Assembly: GCA_009787645.1 (NCBI GenBank)
Contig: WQSZ01000004.1
Span: forward strand, 1-37,464
Direction: 5' to 3'
DNA: 37,464 bases
Source of the DNA: Candidatus Fibrimonadales bacterium
Lineage (GTDB): Bacteria > Fibrobacterota > Fibrobacteria > Fibrobacterales > Fibrobacteraceae
The translations under genes were made by a program, and so were the position numbers. Within the stretch, counting starts at the first letter, position 1. Each line of letters starts with the position of its first letter. The notes below the pieces were generated by a model, which saw only the letters and a list, made by a program, of their open reading frames with translations, was not told the DNA's origin and searched no databases. Positions 7,996-15,076 of this stretch are shown here, piece by piece.

Positions 7996-8482
7996 AAACT
8001 TGCTTTTTAGCCCAATAAGAACCTATAAACAGCAGGCAAATTCCTATTGTGACCCAGGAATCGGCTAAATTGAAGGTTGGCCAGCGCTGAAAGATGAAGT
8101 CCGGGAAGTCCACATCTATAAAATCCACCACTTTGCCTATGCGCAAGCGGTCGCAGAAATTCCCCAGCGCTCCGGCGATTATCAAAACGATGCCGAGCCT
8201 TGACAGGTAGTCCTGTTTGTGCAATTCTCTGAAAAAATAAATAGCTCCTATGCAGGCTATGGCGGTTAAAATTCCAAAGAACAAAGTTGGCGAAAGCCAG
8301 GGTGCAAGGCTCTGCGGATTCATGGAAAAAGCAGCCCCCTCATTGTAAACAAGCGTAAATCTGAGCAAATCCCCGATAACAGGCATGCTCCAACCCAGCG
8401 TATGAGAGTCTGCCCAGAGCTTGGTAGCCTGATCCAGAAGCAATGCACCGGCAGCGATAGCTATGTAAATGGGGGTTTTCAT
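7982..8482 (-). CDS. lspA: Lipoprotein signal peptidase (signal peptidase II)
   Basis: An inner-membrane aspartic protease that cleaves prolipoprotein signal peptides next to the lipid-modified Cys. The 166-aa length and four transmembrane segments are standard. The catalytic Asp residues are in GALGNFCDRL and FNLADSW; LDQATK near the N-terminus and YNEGAAFS are further family motifs. Its substrates would include the lipoproteins in this window with Cys17, Cys18 or Cys21 lipoboxes. TATATT ends 10 nt before the ATG and there is no obvious Shine-Dalgarno. It is transcribed divergently from the 77-aa gene at 8520. Confidence 0.97.
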   Translation of the reverse strand: MKTPIYIAIAAGALLLDQATKLWADSHTLGWSMPVIGDLLRFTLVYNEGAAFSMNPQSLAPWLSPTLFFGILTAIACIGAIYFFRELHKQDYLSRLGIVLIIAGALGNFCDRLRIGKVVDFIDVDFPDFIFQRWPTFNLADSWVTIGICLLFIGSYWAKKQVSAKS

Positions 8483-8492
8483 TCTGGTGGGT

Positions 8493-8513
8493 AATATAGT
8501 AATTTACTATATT
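8493..8513. promoter_or_regulatory. Divergent promoter palindrome of lspA and the 77-aa gene
   Basis: AATATAGTAA-T-TTACTATATT is a perfect palindrome with 10-bp arms. It is most simply read as two -10 elements (TTACTATATT) facing apart. On the plus strand TATATT ends 6 nt before the ATG at 8520. On the minus strand it ends 10 nt before the lspA ATG at 8482. A symmetrical repressor site is the alternative. Confidence 0.65.
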
Positions 8514-8519
8514 CAAATT

Positions 8520-8753
8520 ATGGAACTATCACAAAAAATAGGCGAAGCAACAAGCCTTGCGAACAGAAAAACAAGAATGGAAAGAGCACATAGCACCGAA
8601 TTGTTCAAACGTGCTACCGCGAATGCCAACCCCAATTCAGTCGATAAAGTTCTTAAAGCAAAAGAAGAAGAACTCATACACGACAACAAAAACGGCATAA
8701 GCAAAATCGTCGATGAAGCAGCCAGCAGAATGGGTGTTGACATTACGATTTAA
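8520..8753 (+). CDS. Small uncharacterised helical protein, 77 aa
   Basis: A charged, cytosolic, probably all-helical 77-residue protein (MELSQKIGEATSLANRK...ending MGVDITI) with no recognisable domain. I placed the start at 8520 because TATATT ends 6 nt before it, as at other leaderless starts here. Upstream in-frame residues would run through the divergent promoter and lspA. It is monocistronic, since a strong terminator follows at 8780-8810. The function is unknown. Confidence 0.75.
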   Translation: MELSQKIGEATSLANRKTRMERAHSTELFKRATANANPNSVDKVLKAKEEELIHDNKNGISKIVDEAASRMGVDITI

Positions 8754-8779
8754 CCGCTCTTAATCTTGAGTGTGCCATT

Positions 8780-8810
8780 CCGCATACGCAAATATGCGGA
8801 CTTTTATTTT
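8780..8810 (+). terminator. Rho-independent terminator after the 77-aa gene
   Basis: The stem CCGCATA/TATGCGG with the 6-nt loop CGCAAA is followed by the T-rich tract ACTTTTATTTT. The T-tract runs straight into the -10 element of the next gene (TTTTCTATATT at 8807-8817). It is the clearest intrinsic terminator in the window. Confidence 0.85.
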
Positions 8811-8817
8811 CTATATT
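8807..8817 (+). promoter_or_regulatory. -10-like element TTTTCTATATT of the outer-membrane protein gene
   Basis: TATATT ends 6 nt before the ATG at 8824 and no Shine-Dalgarno is present. The T-rich half is shared with the preceding terminator tail. Confidence 0.65.
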
Positions 8818-8823
8818 CATTCC

Positions 8824-9888
8824 ATGCGTTTTTTACCACTTATTACACTGCTTTCCTGCGCAGCCTTTGCCGCAGATGTTTCTTTTGAAGGAAGCTTGGA
8901 AGCCGATTACGGAAATTATATTGAAGACGGTTTCTTCAATGGCCATATTAACAATTCCGCAAACCATGACCTGCGGCTGAAAATGAACATCGATATGGAC
9001 GAGAATGTGCGGGTGGTTATTGGCACAGCATCCAAAAGCCCATATTCATTGATGCGCCACCGATACGAAGCTACCCCCATAAGCTCCGAAGACCGCTGGG
9101 CACCATTTGAATTTGACGGAATTTCTTTGGAATGGACCTTTAGCAGAGGCTTGACATTTATCTTTGGCGATCTCTCATATTCCTTTGGCAACTTTAACTA
9201 CTACTTTTGGCGCAACTCCGATTACTACGCTGCCGTTCTTCCAACTCAAGGGCTGCGTGGTTTGGGTGCAAAACTCGGCGAAGACGGATATGTTTACTTG
9301 GGCGCAAGTGATTCAAACGATAAATCCGGCAGAATAGCCGCAAGCTATGCATTTGCCATTCCGGGCTTCAATAAAATCAACAACAAATTTACCCTGGCTC
9401 CCATGTTCGACCTGATAAAAGGCGGTGGCCGTGACCATCGCTATACGGTTGGCTTGGATGCTAACTATTCCCGTAGCTACACGGAATTTAACTACGCTAT
9501 TCGCGGCATTTACGGCCTTTATCCGAGCCACGGAGAACTGGTTAATACCTTCACCGTTGAACCGAGCTTTAACTATAAGAGCTTCAGTTTGGCAAGCACT
9601 TGCTACTGGGCTGTGATTCCCGACTCCTCAAATGTTGATAATACTTATACGCCGGATGAAAAACTTATTTACATTGAACCTTCCATTGCGGCCAACAAAA
9701 AATTCAGCGCAGGCCTAGGCTTTGAATGGCACAAGCCGGAAGGAAAAAATAATGACTGGTATTTAATAGCCCCCACAGGGTATCTTTACCCGACAGCCGG
9801 TGTGGATTTAGCTTTTTGGCTAAGCTATGCCATAACGGAAGGGCCTAACAACCCGGGTTTCGGCATAAGTTCGGCAGTTAAGTTTTAG
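8824..9888 (+). CDS. Putative outer-membrane beta-barrel protein
   Basis: A 354-aa protein with signal peptide (MRFLPLITLLSCAAFAA, cleavage near residue 17). The rest is an aromatic-rich alternating strand pattern with Gly/Asn/Asp turns, ending in SAVKF with the terminal Phe typical of BAM-assembled barrels. I do not recognise the family; the overall look is of a small porin of about 14-16 strands. The Cys in the leader (LLSCAAF) is not placed like a lipobox followed by mature sequence. The start at 8824 is chosen for the signal peptide and the -10 element 6 nt upstream. folA follows after 3 nt, so the two are probably co-transcribed. Confidence 0.8.
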   Translation: MRFLPLITLLSCAAFAADVSFEGSLEADYGNYIEDGFFNGHINNSANHDLRLKMNIDMDENVRVVIGTASKSPYSLMRHRYEATPISSEDRWAPFEFDGISLEWTFSRGLTFIFGDLSYSFGNFNYYFWRNSDYYAAVLPTQGLRGLGAKLGEDGYVYLGASDSNDKSGRIAASYAFAIPGFNKINNKFTLAPMFDLIKGGGRDHRYTVGLDANYSRSYTEFNYAIRGIYGLYPSHGELVNTFTVEPSFNYKSFSLASTCYWAVIPDSSNVDNTYTPDEKLIYIEPSIAANKKFSAGLGFEWHKPEGKNNDWYLIAPTGYLYPTAGVDLAFWLSYAITEGPNNPGFGISSAVKF

Positions 9889-9891
9889 CTT

Positions 9892-10392
9892 GTGATAATC
9901 TCTTTGATAGCAGCCGTAGCGGAAAACGGCGTAATAGGAAAAGACAATAAATTGCCTTGGCATTTGCCGGCAGATTTGCAATTTTTCAAAAAAACAACTC
10001 TTGGCCACCCGATAATTATGGGCAGAAAAAATTTTGAAAGCATAGGCCGTATGCTCCCCGGCAGAACAAATATTGTATTGACAAAAAATCCGGATTTTAT
10101 CGCAGATGGCATAAAGATTGCCAATTCATTAAACGAAGCGTTCAAGATTGCCTCCGATACAGACGCCGATGAATGTTTTGTAATAGGCGGTTCGGAAATT
10201 TACAAAGAAGCTTTGCCGTTTTGCCAAAAACTATACATAACAAAAGTGCATGGAAAGTTTGAGGGAAACACTTATATGCCCGAATTTGAAAATAATTTTC
10301 GCAAGGTTAGCTGCGAAAAACATTTCAAAGACGAAAAGAATGCATGGGACTGGGACTTTGAGGTATTTATTCCAGCTTTCTTTGCTTCCTGA
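9892..10392 (+). CDS. folA: Dihydrofolate reductase
   Basis: Reduces dihydrofolate to tetrahydrofolate with NADPH, feeding one-carbon metabolism (compare folD at 22652). The 166 aa include the N-terminal ISLIAAVAENGVIGKDNKLP, the substrate-site Asp in WHLPADL, IIMGRKNFESIG and LPGRTNIVLT for NADPH binding, and FVIGGSEIY. The start is GTG at 9892, three bases after the upstream stop, with no Shine-Dalgarno, so it may depend on termination-reinitiation from the outer-membrane protein gene. Its last 26 bases overlap the end of the convergent malQ gene. Confidence 0.96.
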   Translation: MIISLIAAVAENGVIGKDNKLPWHLPADLQFFKKTTLGHPIIMGRKNFESIGRMLPGRTNIVLTKNPDFIADGIKIANSLNEAFKIASDTDADECFVIGGSEIYKEALPFCQKLYITKVHGKFEGNTYMPEFENNFRKVSCEKHFKDEKNAWDWDFEVFIPAFFAS

Positions 10393-12304
10393 TTCCAACC
10401 AGTTTTGCAATCAAATCGTTCAACTCGCCTTCTGCCAGCAGATCTTCGAGTAAGCATGGCATTCTCCAGCTCCAGTTTTGAGCGCCGATGGTACCGGGAA
10501 CATTCACCCTGTCTTCTTCGGGATTTGCAGGAATGAATTTTTGAGAAAGAGCCATAAAGTCCTGAAGAGGCAATATTGCCAACAAGCTATTGGCGGTGAA
10601 CATATTCTCAATCATCAGCTTAACATGCTCCGCAGCCAAAACCGCAGGAACACGACCGCTCTGCCCCAAATGCTTCCAATACAAATCCTTGTCAAAATCG
10701 TGCTCGTTCCAAAGACCCAAAATTGTGGAAGAGTCGTGGTTGCTGGTTGTGCATACGGAAAGCCTAGGATATTTGTTCAACTGAATATAAGGGCTGCCTT
10801 CCTGCTTCCACTCACGGGTCCACCGCTCAACTCTGAGAGCCAAGATACCCAAATCCTCCAAAATGCCCGGAACACAATTGGGAACTGCACCCAAATCTTC
10901 TGCGCAAACAAGCATGTCTGCTTCCTTGGAAAGAACGCTCAAAAGCTTGCGACCGTTTTCACCCCACAAACCTTCCTGCTTGGCTTCATTGTTCTTCATA
11001 ATTTCTTTAATTACATTTACTTCATGCTCAGGCAATGTGTAAAGCACCGGCGCATTATACCAATACCAATACGGCCACAGAACATCATCGTTGCTGCTCG
11101 GCACAAATATTCTGTTCCAATAAGCATTCAATAACTCATCCTTAATAAACTGCTCCTCTTCCAAAGCCATGATCGCACGCTCGGATTGATACTCTTTGCG
11201 CAAAAGATAACGGCCCGGAGAACCCTGCAACGGCTCAAAATATGTATGCTTCACCCTTTCCGTAACGTTTCCGAACCAGTTGCCCAACTGCTCTTCGCCA
11301 AAATTCGGCGAGGTCAAATAACGCACGGTTTCCCTTGGAATGCCGGCATTGCAAAGTTCATTCATATAAATGGGAACCGCAGGCATAAAATGCCCTAAAA
11401 TACCGGTGTATTCCTGTTCCGGCACAACCCATATACGGAAGAACCCCAGCACATGATCTATGCGGTAAGCGTGGTAAAATTTCTCCGCCTGTTTGATTCT
11501 CGCACGCCACCAGCTAAAGTTTTCCTTTTCAAGATTATCCCATCTGTAAGTGGGAAACGCCCAGTTTTGACCGCTATAGCAGAACATATCGGGTGGTGCG
11601 CCGGCACGATTGTCAAGGCTAAAGAACTGCGGGTAATGCCAGGCATCTGCGCTATCTTCGTTGATCAAAATCGGAATATCGCCTTTTAAACGCACGCCGA
11701 GATTGTTGAGTTCGGCAACAGCTTTCAAGAATTGCTCTTCTGCTATCCACTGCATCCATTCCTGGAATAAATTATCGCTGGTTTTAACCTTGTCCTGTTT
11801 TTTCCACTCTTTCCAGGAGGCTTCATCATTCATCACCTTTAAAGAGCAAAAATGCGCATAAGGACGCAACCATTCGTTTTGCTTAATCCATTTATTGAAC
11901 TGTTCGTCCCTTAAAATTTCCGCTTTTTGATGGTTAAAAATTTTTCGCAGGGCTTTGCGTTTGTAGCGAACAACCTCTACATAAGGAATGCGGGGGTGTT
12001 TTGCAAATTCCTCATTATGCTTTTTAGGTTCATCACCCAAAATCTCCGCTGCGCCGTTAATTTCCTGCAAGCGTATATACACAGGGTTCAGAGCAAAAGC
12101 GGTTCTTGCGCTATAAGGGCTGGATTCTTCACCGGTATCGTTCACCGGCAAAAGCTGAATCAGGTCCAAGCCGCAATTTTTAACCCACTGTGCAAAGGGA
12201 ATGAGATCGAGGAACTCACCGATTCCAATGCTTTCTTTGGAGCGCAGTGAGAATAAAGGAACTACGACTCCGGTTTGATACGAAGATATTTTACCATAAT
12301 GCAT
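10367..12304 (-). CDS. malQ: 4-alpha-glucanotransferase (amylomaltase, GH77)
   Basis: Transfers alpha-1,4-glucan chains between maltooligosaccharides; in glycogen-storing bacteria it works in glycogen and maltodextrin turnover. It is 645 aa with the GH77 motifs in order: ESSPYSARTAFALNPVYI near the N-terminus, RLKGDIPILI, GAPPDMF, the nucleophile Asp in YRIDHVLGFFRIW, the acid/base Glu in VCAEDLGAVP, and NHDSSTI for the third carboxylate. The ATG at 12304 has TAAATT ending 6 nt upstream and no Shine-Dalgarno. The TAA of that hexamer is the stop codon of the preceding gene. The 3' end overlaps folA by 26 bp. Confidence 0.95.
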   Translation of the reverse strand: MHYGKISSYQTGVVVPLFSLRSKESIGIGEFLDLIPFAQWVKNCGLDLIQLLPVNDTGEESSPYSARTAFALNPVYIRLQEINGAAEILGDEPKKHNEEFAKHPRIPYVEVVRYKRKALRKIFNHQKAEILRDEQFNKWIKQNEWLRPYAHFCSLKVMNDEASWKEWKKQDKVKTSDNLFQEWMQWIAEEQFLKAVAELNNLGVRLKGDIPILINEDSADAWHYPQFFSLDNRAGAPPDMFCYSGQNWAFPTYRWDNLEKENFSWWRARIKQAEKFYHAYRIDHVLGFFRIWVVPEQEYTGILGHFMPAVPIYMNELCNAGIPRETVRYLTSPNFGEEQLGNWFGNVTERVKHTYFEPLQGSPGRYLLRKEYQSERAIMALEEEQFIKDELLNAYWNRIFVPSSNDDVLWPYWYWYNAPVLYTLPEHEVNVIKEIMKNNEAKQEGLWGENGRKLLSVLSKEADMLVCAEDLGAVPNCVPGILEDLGILALRVERWTREWKQEGSPYIQLNKYPRLSVCTTSNHDSSTILGLWNEHDFDKDLYWKHLGQSGRVPAVLAAEHVKLMIENMFTANSLLAILPLQDFMALSQKFIPANPEEDRVNVPGTIGAQNWSWRMPCLLEDLLAEGELNDLIAKLVGIRKQRKLE

Positions 12305-12310
12305 GATAAG

Positions 12311-12321
12311 AATTTAGAAAA
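12311..12321 (-). promoter_or_regulatory. -10-like element TTTTCTAAATT of malQ, containing an upstream stop codon
   Basis: TTTTC-TAAATT on the minus strand ends 6 nt before the malQ ATG. The TAA at 12314-12316 is also the stop codon of the DUF3450 gene. Confidence 0.65.
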
Positions 12322-13129
12322 TGGATAGTGATAGCGGAAGAATTACCATTTGCGGGGGTTTGCGGGAGAGTTTTACATCTATGGCTGATTTTACCGCTTG
12401 GCGCTCTTCAAAAGACAGAGTTTCTTTCCACACATACTCATATTTGCCATCCTGACCTTTTTTTCTGTTTAGCACACCATATAGGAGGCCGGCATCGTCC
12501 TGATAAACAATCCACTGATTGCCAATGCGCAGAACATTTGCGTTTATCACTTCGCCGTTGCTGCGGGTTATGGTGCGATTGCTTATTTGCACTTCATCGC
12601 CAAAGCGAATTTCTTCGGCGTAAATTGCCCGCAAACGGGAGAATCCCTCTTCTGCGGTTGCGGCTCCGTTTTCCAAATCATGGCACAAAACCGAGACTCT
12701 TTCGGTTCGGCTTTCGGTATCCCAGGGCAATCCGTTTTTCACAAGTCCTTCCAGATTGCGGCAATGCACAACAAGTTGTGCGGCCAAGGCCTTGCGGGTT
12801 GCATTTACATTTTCAACCCTCATTTGAGAATTAGCAATTGAGCTCTTTTCCCTTCTCATCTCTGCGGCGATTTCGTTGAGTTTTTGATTTAGTTGCTCTA
12901 TTTCATTTTTTCTTCGCTCAACATCTGCTCTTTGCCGAGCTTGCTGTTGTAAGTTGAATTTCTGTTCTGCCTTTGTAAGCGAATCTGTTTGCGATATTTG
13001 CGCATTTATTTTCTTAATATCGTTTTCAAGAGCAGCCTTCTCTGCAAGCAAGGTTGCTCTTTGCTGCAAGGAGTCGGCTTGTCCCGCAGCAAGGGTAATG
13101 AGAAATAGAATTAAAAGCAGAATTTTCAT
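12314..13129 (-). CDS. Secreted coiled-coil DUF3450-type protein
   Basis: A 271-aa exported protein: signal peptide (residues 1-16, ...LITLAAGQA), then a heptad-rich coiled coil from about 20 to 110 dominated by Gln, Glu, Lys and Ala, then a compact C-terminal domain. The pattern GLPWDTESRTERVSVL, followed by a helical region and YGVLNRKKGQDG, fits DUF3450. Periplasmic proteins of this family often accompany TonB-ExbB-ExbD systems, but no such genes are adjacent here. TACATT ends 8 nt before the ATG with no Shine-Dalgarno. malQ starts 9 nt after its stop from its own promoter. Confidence 0.82.
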   Translation of the reverse strand: MKILLLILFLITLAAGQADSLQQRATLLAEKAALENDIKKINAQISQTDSLTKAEQKFNLQQQARQRADVERRKNEIEQLNQKLNEIAAEMRREKSSIANSQMRVENVNATRKALAAQLVVHCRNLEGLVKNGLPWDTESRTERVSVLCHDLENGAATAEEGFSRLRAIYAEEIRFGDEVQISNRTITRSNGEVINANVLRIGNQWIVYQDDAGLLYGVLNRKKGQDGKYEYVWKETLSFEERQAVKSAIDVKLSRKPPQMVILPLSLSIF

Positions 13130-13137
13130 TTGGTGTT

Positions 13138-13148
13138 AATGTAGAAAA
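13138..13148 (-). promoter_or_regulatory. -10-like element TTTTCTACATT of the DUF3450 gene
   Basis: The minus-strand TTTTC-TACATT ends 8 nt before the ATG at 13129. No Shine-Dalgarno is visible. Confidence 0.6.
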
Positions 13149-13161
13149 CTTTTGCTGAAAA

Positions 13162-14052
13162 CTAATAAATAGGTTCCTTATTGGCGTTTTCCAGAATGTC
13201 TTTCTTTAACTTCATAATCACAGCCCTTTTCTTTTTATCGGAAGCCTTGTCTCCCAAAACATTCTGAATTATAAGCATATCATCATGGCCTGCGGTTTGC
13301 ATCGCTTTTTTCTCGTATAGATGCCAGCGCAATTGAAAATCAAGGTTTTGCTCCGCCTCTACCTGCACGTAATTATGCCACCAGTCTTCAGGATCCTGCA
13401 TCAAATATAATTCCGCAATAACGTCCAAAAGCAAAATGACCCTCACAACGTTGCTTGCGCTTTCGTCCAATGTCTTTGCCCCTTCAAGCCTGTGCAAGGC
13501 AAAATTCCTGTTAAAAATTTCCTTGAACTTGTTTCTGCTGTATTCCTCAAAACCCATGAACAGCATTTTGAAACAATATTTTAAGTATTTAAGGAACTCG
13601 TTTGCTATATGAGCCATTGTATCGTCATAAGACTCAATGTTGCGCTTATAATATTTGCCAAAAGTATAATAAAACTTGTGAAGGCTCTTCAAGGATAAGC
13701 TCGGCTCAAGCTCCATCCACTTTCTAAGGCTAGCCTCAACTGCAGGCAGCAAAGTTAAATATGCGCTAACCCAATCCGTAACTATTGTGGAAAAGGTTCC
13801 ATACTCCAAAACCGGGAGGTAAGGCTTGAAAATCTTGGTTTTTTTATAGCGAAACTCCATTTGAAACGCACGTAGCCTCGGCGAAATCATAATGCCAACC
13901 ACATCATCAACAATGTTCTCATCATTTTTTAGCTTGGCATAAGATCTTTCTATAAAGCTCTCTTCAATAAAATTCCTTGACGGAGGAAGGCAGAGCGCAC
14001 TTCCTTTTAATACGGAATTGATTTCCTCCAGCTTGCTCCACATATCTTTCAT
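13162..14052 (-). CDS. Uncharacterised cytoplasmic protein, 296 aa
   Basis: I do not recognise this protein. It is a soluble, probably all-helical 296-residue protein without signal or membrane segments, rich in Tyr, Phe, Leu and Lys (for example LHKFYYTFGKYYKRNIES and EFLKYLKYCFKMLFMGFEEY). The C-terminal 25 residues are strongly basic. The -10 hexamer TATATT ends 10 nt before the ATG at 14052; an alternative ATG three codons later is possible. It is transcribed divergently from the aldolase gene. Confidence 0.75.
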   Translation of the reverse strand: MKDMWSKLEEINSVLKGSALCLPPSRNFIEESFIERSYAKLKNDENIVDDVVGIMISPRLRAFQMEFRYKKTKIFKPYLPVLEYGTFSTIVTDWVSAYLTLLPAVEASLRKWMELEPSLSLKSLHKFYYTFGKYYKRNIESYDDTMAHIANEFLKYLKYCFKMLFMGFEEYSRNKFKEIFNRNFALHRLEGAKTLDESASNVVRVILLLDVIAELYLMQDPEDWWHNYVQVEAEQNLDFQLRWHLYEKKAMQTAGHDDMLIIQNVLGDKASDKKKRAVIMKLKKDILENANKEPIY

Positions 14053-14062
14053 CTTTATTTAA

Positions 14063-14098
14063 AATATAGTAAACGCCGGGTGAAGAAATTTCTACATT
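14063..14098. promoter_or_regulatory. Divergent -10-like elements between the 296-aa gene and the aldolase gene
   Basis: The minus-strand TTTACTATATT (14063-14073) serves the gene starting at 14052. The plus-strand TTTCTACATT (14089-14098) lies 30 nt before the aldolase ATG, which has its own GGAG Shine-Dalgarno and therefore a conventional leader. Confidence 0.6.
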
Positions 14099-14128
14099 TA
14101 CCCACGAACATTCAAAAACGGAGTTAAT

Positions 14129-15076
14129 ATGTTTAGGGAATCCATTAAGGTTCTAGACTGCTCAATCCGCGATGGCGGGTTGCTCAACAAGCACAAATTT
14201 TCTTTTGAACTTGTGCAAAAGGTTTATAAAGCGCTTGCAGAGGCAGGCATAGATTATATGGAAGCCGGCTATAAAAACTCCGATCAGCTTTTTAGCAGAG
14301 AGGAATTCGGACCTTGGAAATTCTGCGATGACGATTTGCTCTGGAAAATGAAAGAAGGCGTGGAAAACGGCCCAAAAATCTCCGTTATGGCAGACATTGG
14401 CAGAGCCGATATGAGCAAAATCAAGCCGAAATCGGAATCCCCTTACGACATGGTACGTGTGGCATGCTACGCCCGTGAGATTGACAAATGCATAGCACTG
14501 GTAAACGAATTCCACGACCTTGGCTATGAGACCACCATAAACATCATGGCGGCAAGCCGAGACAGCGGGCCCGAACTTGACGAAGCCCTTGACCAGGTGG
14601 AAAAGGAATCAAAAACAGACGTGCTTTACCTTGTGGATTCCTTCGGCTATTTTTACCAGGAAAACATAGACAAGATGATGAAGCGCTACAAGAGATGGGT
14701 TAAATCCAAGAAGTTCGGATTTCACGGGCATAACAACCAGCAGCTCGCATTTTCAAACACAATCCAGGCCATAATAAACAATGTTGATTATCTGGACTGC
14801 ACAATCTACGGCATTGGGCGTGGCGCAGGCAACTGCACAACGGAATTGCTGCTCGGTTTCCTGAAAAATCCCAAGTTCGACATCCGTCCTATTTTAGACA
14901 TAGTCGCAAGCGATTTTATCCCTATGCAAAAAGAACAGGGCTTGGAATGGGGCTACATTATTCCGCAAATGATAAGCGGAATTTTTAATTCACACCCCGA
15001 AGATGCAATCAAATTCCGCAAAAGCGAAGACAAAGAAAATTACCGCAAATTCTGGTTAAAGACTAGCGGTCAGTGA
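14129..15076 (+). CDS. HMGL-like / 4-hydroxy-2-oxovalerate aldolase-like protein
   Basis: A 315-aa TIM-barrel aldolase of the DRE-TIM metallolyase (HMGL-like) superfamily. The N-terminal VLDCSIRDGGLLNKHKF carries the RDGG metal/substrate motif, and FGFHGHNNQQLAFSN carries the HxH metal ligands. IYGIGRGAGNCTTELLL matches the Gly-rich loop of the 4-hydroxy-2-oxovalerate aldolase branch. No acetaldehyde dehydrogenase partner is adjacent, so the catabolic role is doubtful; orphan homologues often occur in surface polysaccharide loci. GGAG lies about 6 nt before the ATG. The 3' end overlaps the sigma-54 activator gene by 14 bp, convergently. Confidence 0.88.
   Translation: MFRESIKVLDCSIRDGGLLNKHKFSFELVQKVYKALAEAGIDYMEAGYKNSDQLFSREEFGPWKFCDDDLLWKMKEGVENGPKISVMADIGRADMSKIKPKSESPYDMVRVACYAREIDKCIALVNEFHDLGYETTINIMAASRDSGPELDEALDQVEKESKTDVLYLVDSFGYFYQENIDKMMKRYKRWVKSKKFGFHGHNNQQLAFSNTIQAIINNVDYLDCTIYGIGRGAGNCTTELLLGFLKNPKFDIRPILDIVASDFIPMQKEQGLEWGYIIPQMISGIFNSHPEDAIKFRKSEDKENYRKFWLKTSGQ

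Noticed and set aside
12328-12834. 168-codon plus-strand frame opposite the DUF3450 gene
   Set aside because: Cys/His/Arg-rich translation typical of a reverse-frame shadow; the minus-strand protein has a signal peptide and coiled coil.
14129-15076. Meta-cleavage (mhp/xyl-type) aromatic degradation pathway
   Set aside because: The aldolase has no acetaldehyde dehydrogenase, hydratase or dioxygenase neighbours; the assignment stops at the superfamily and branch level.
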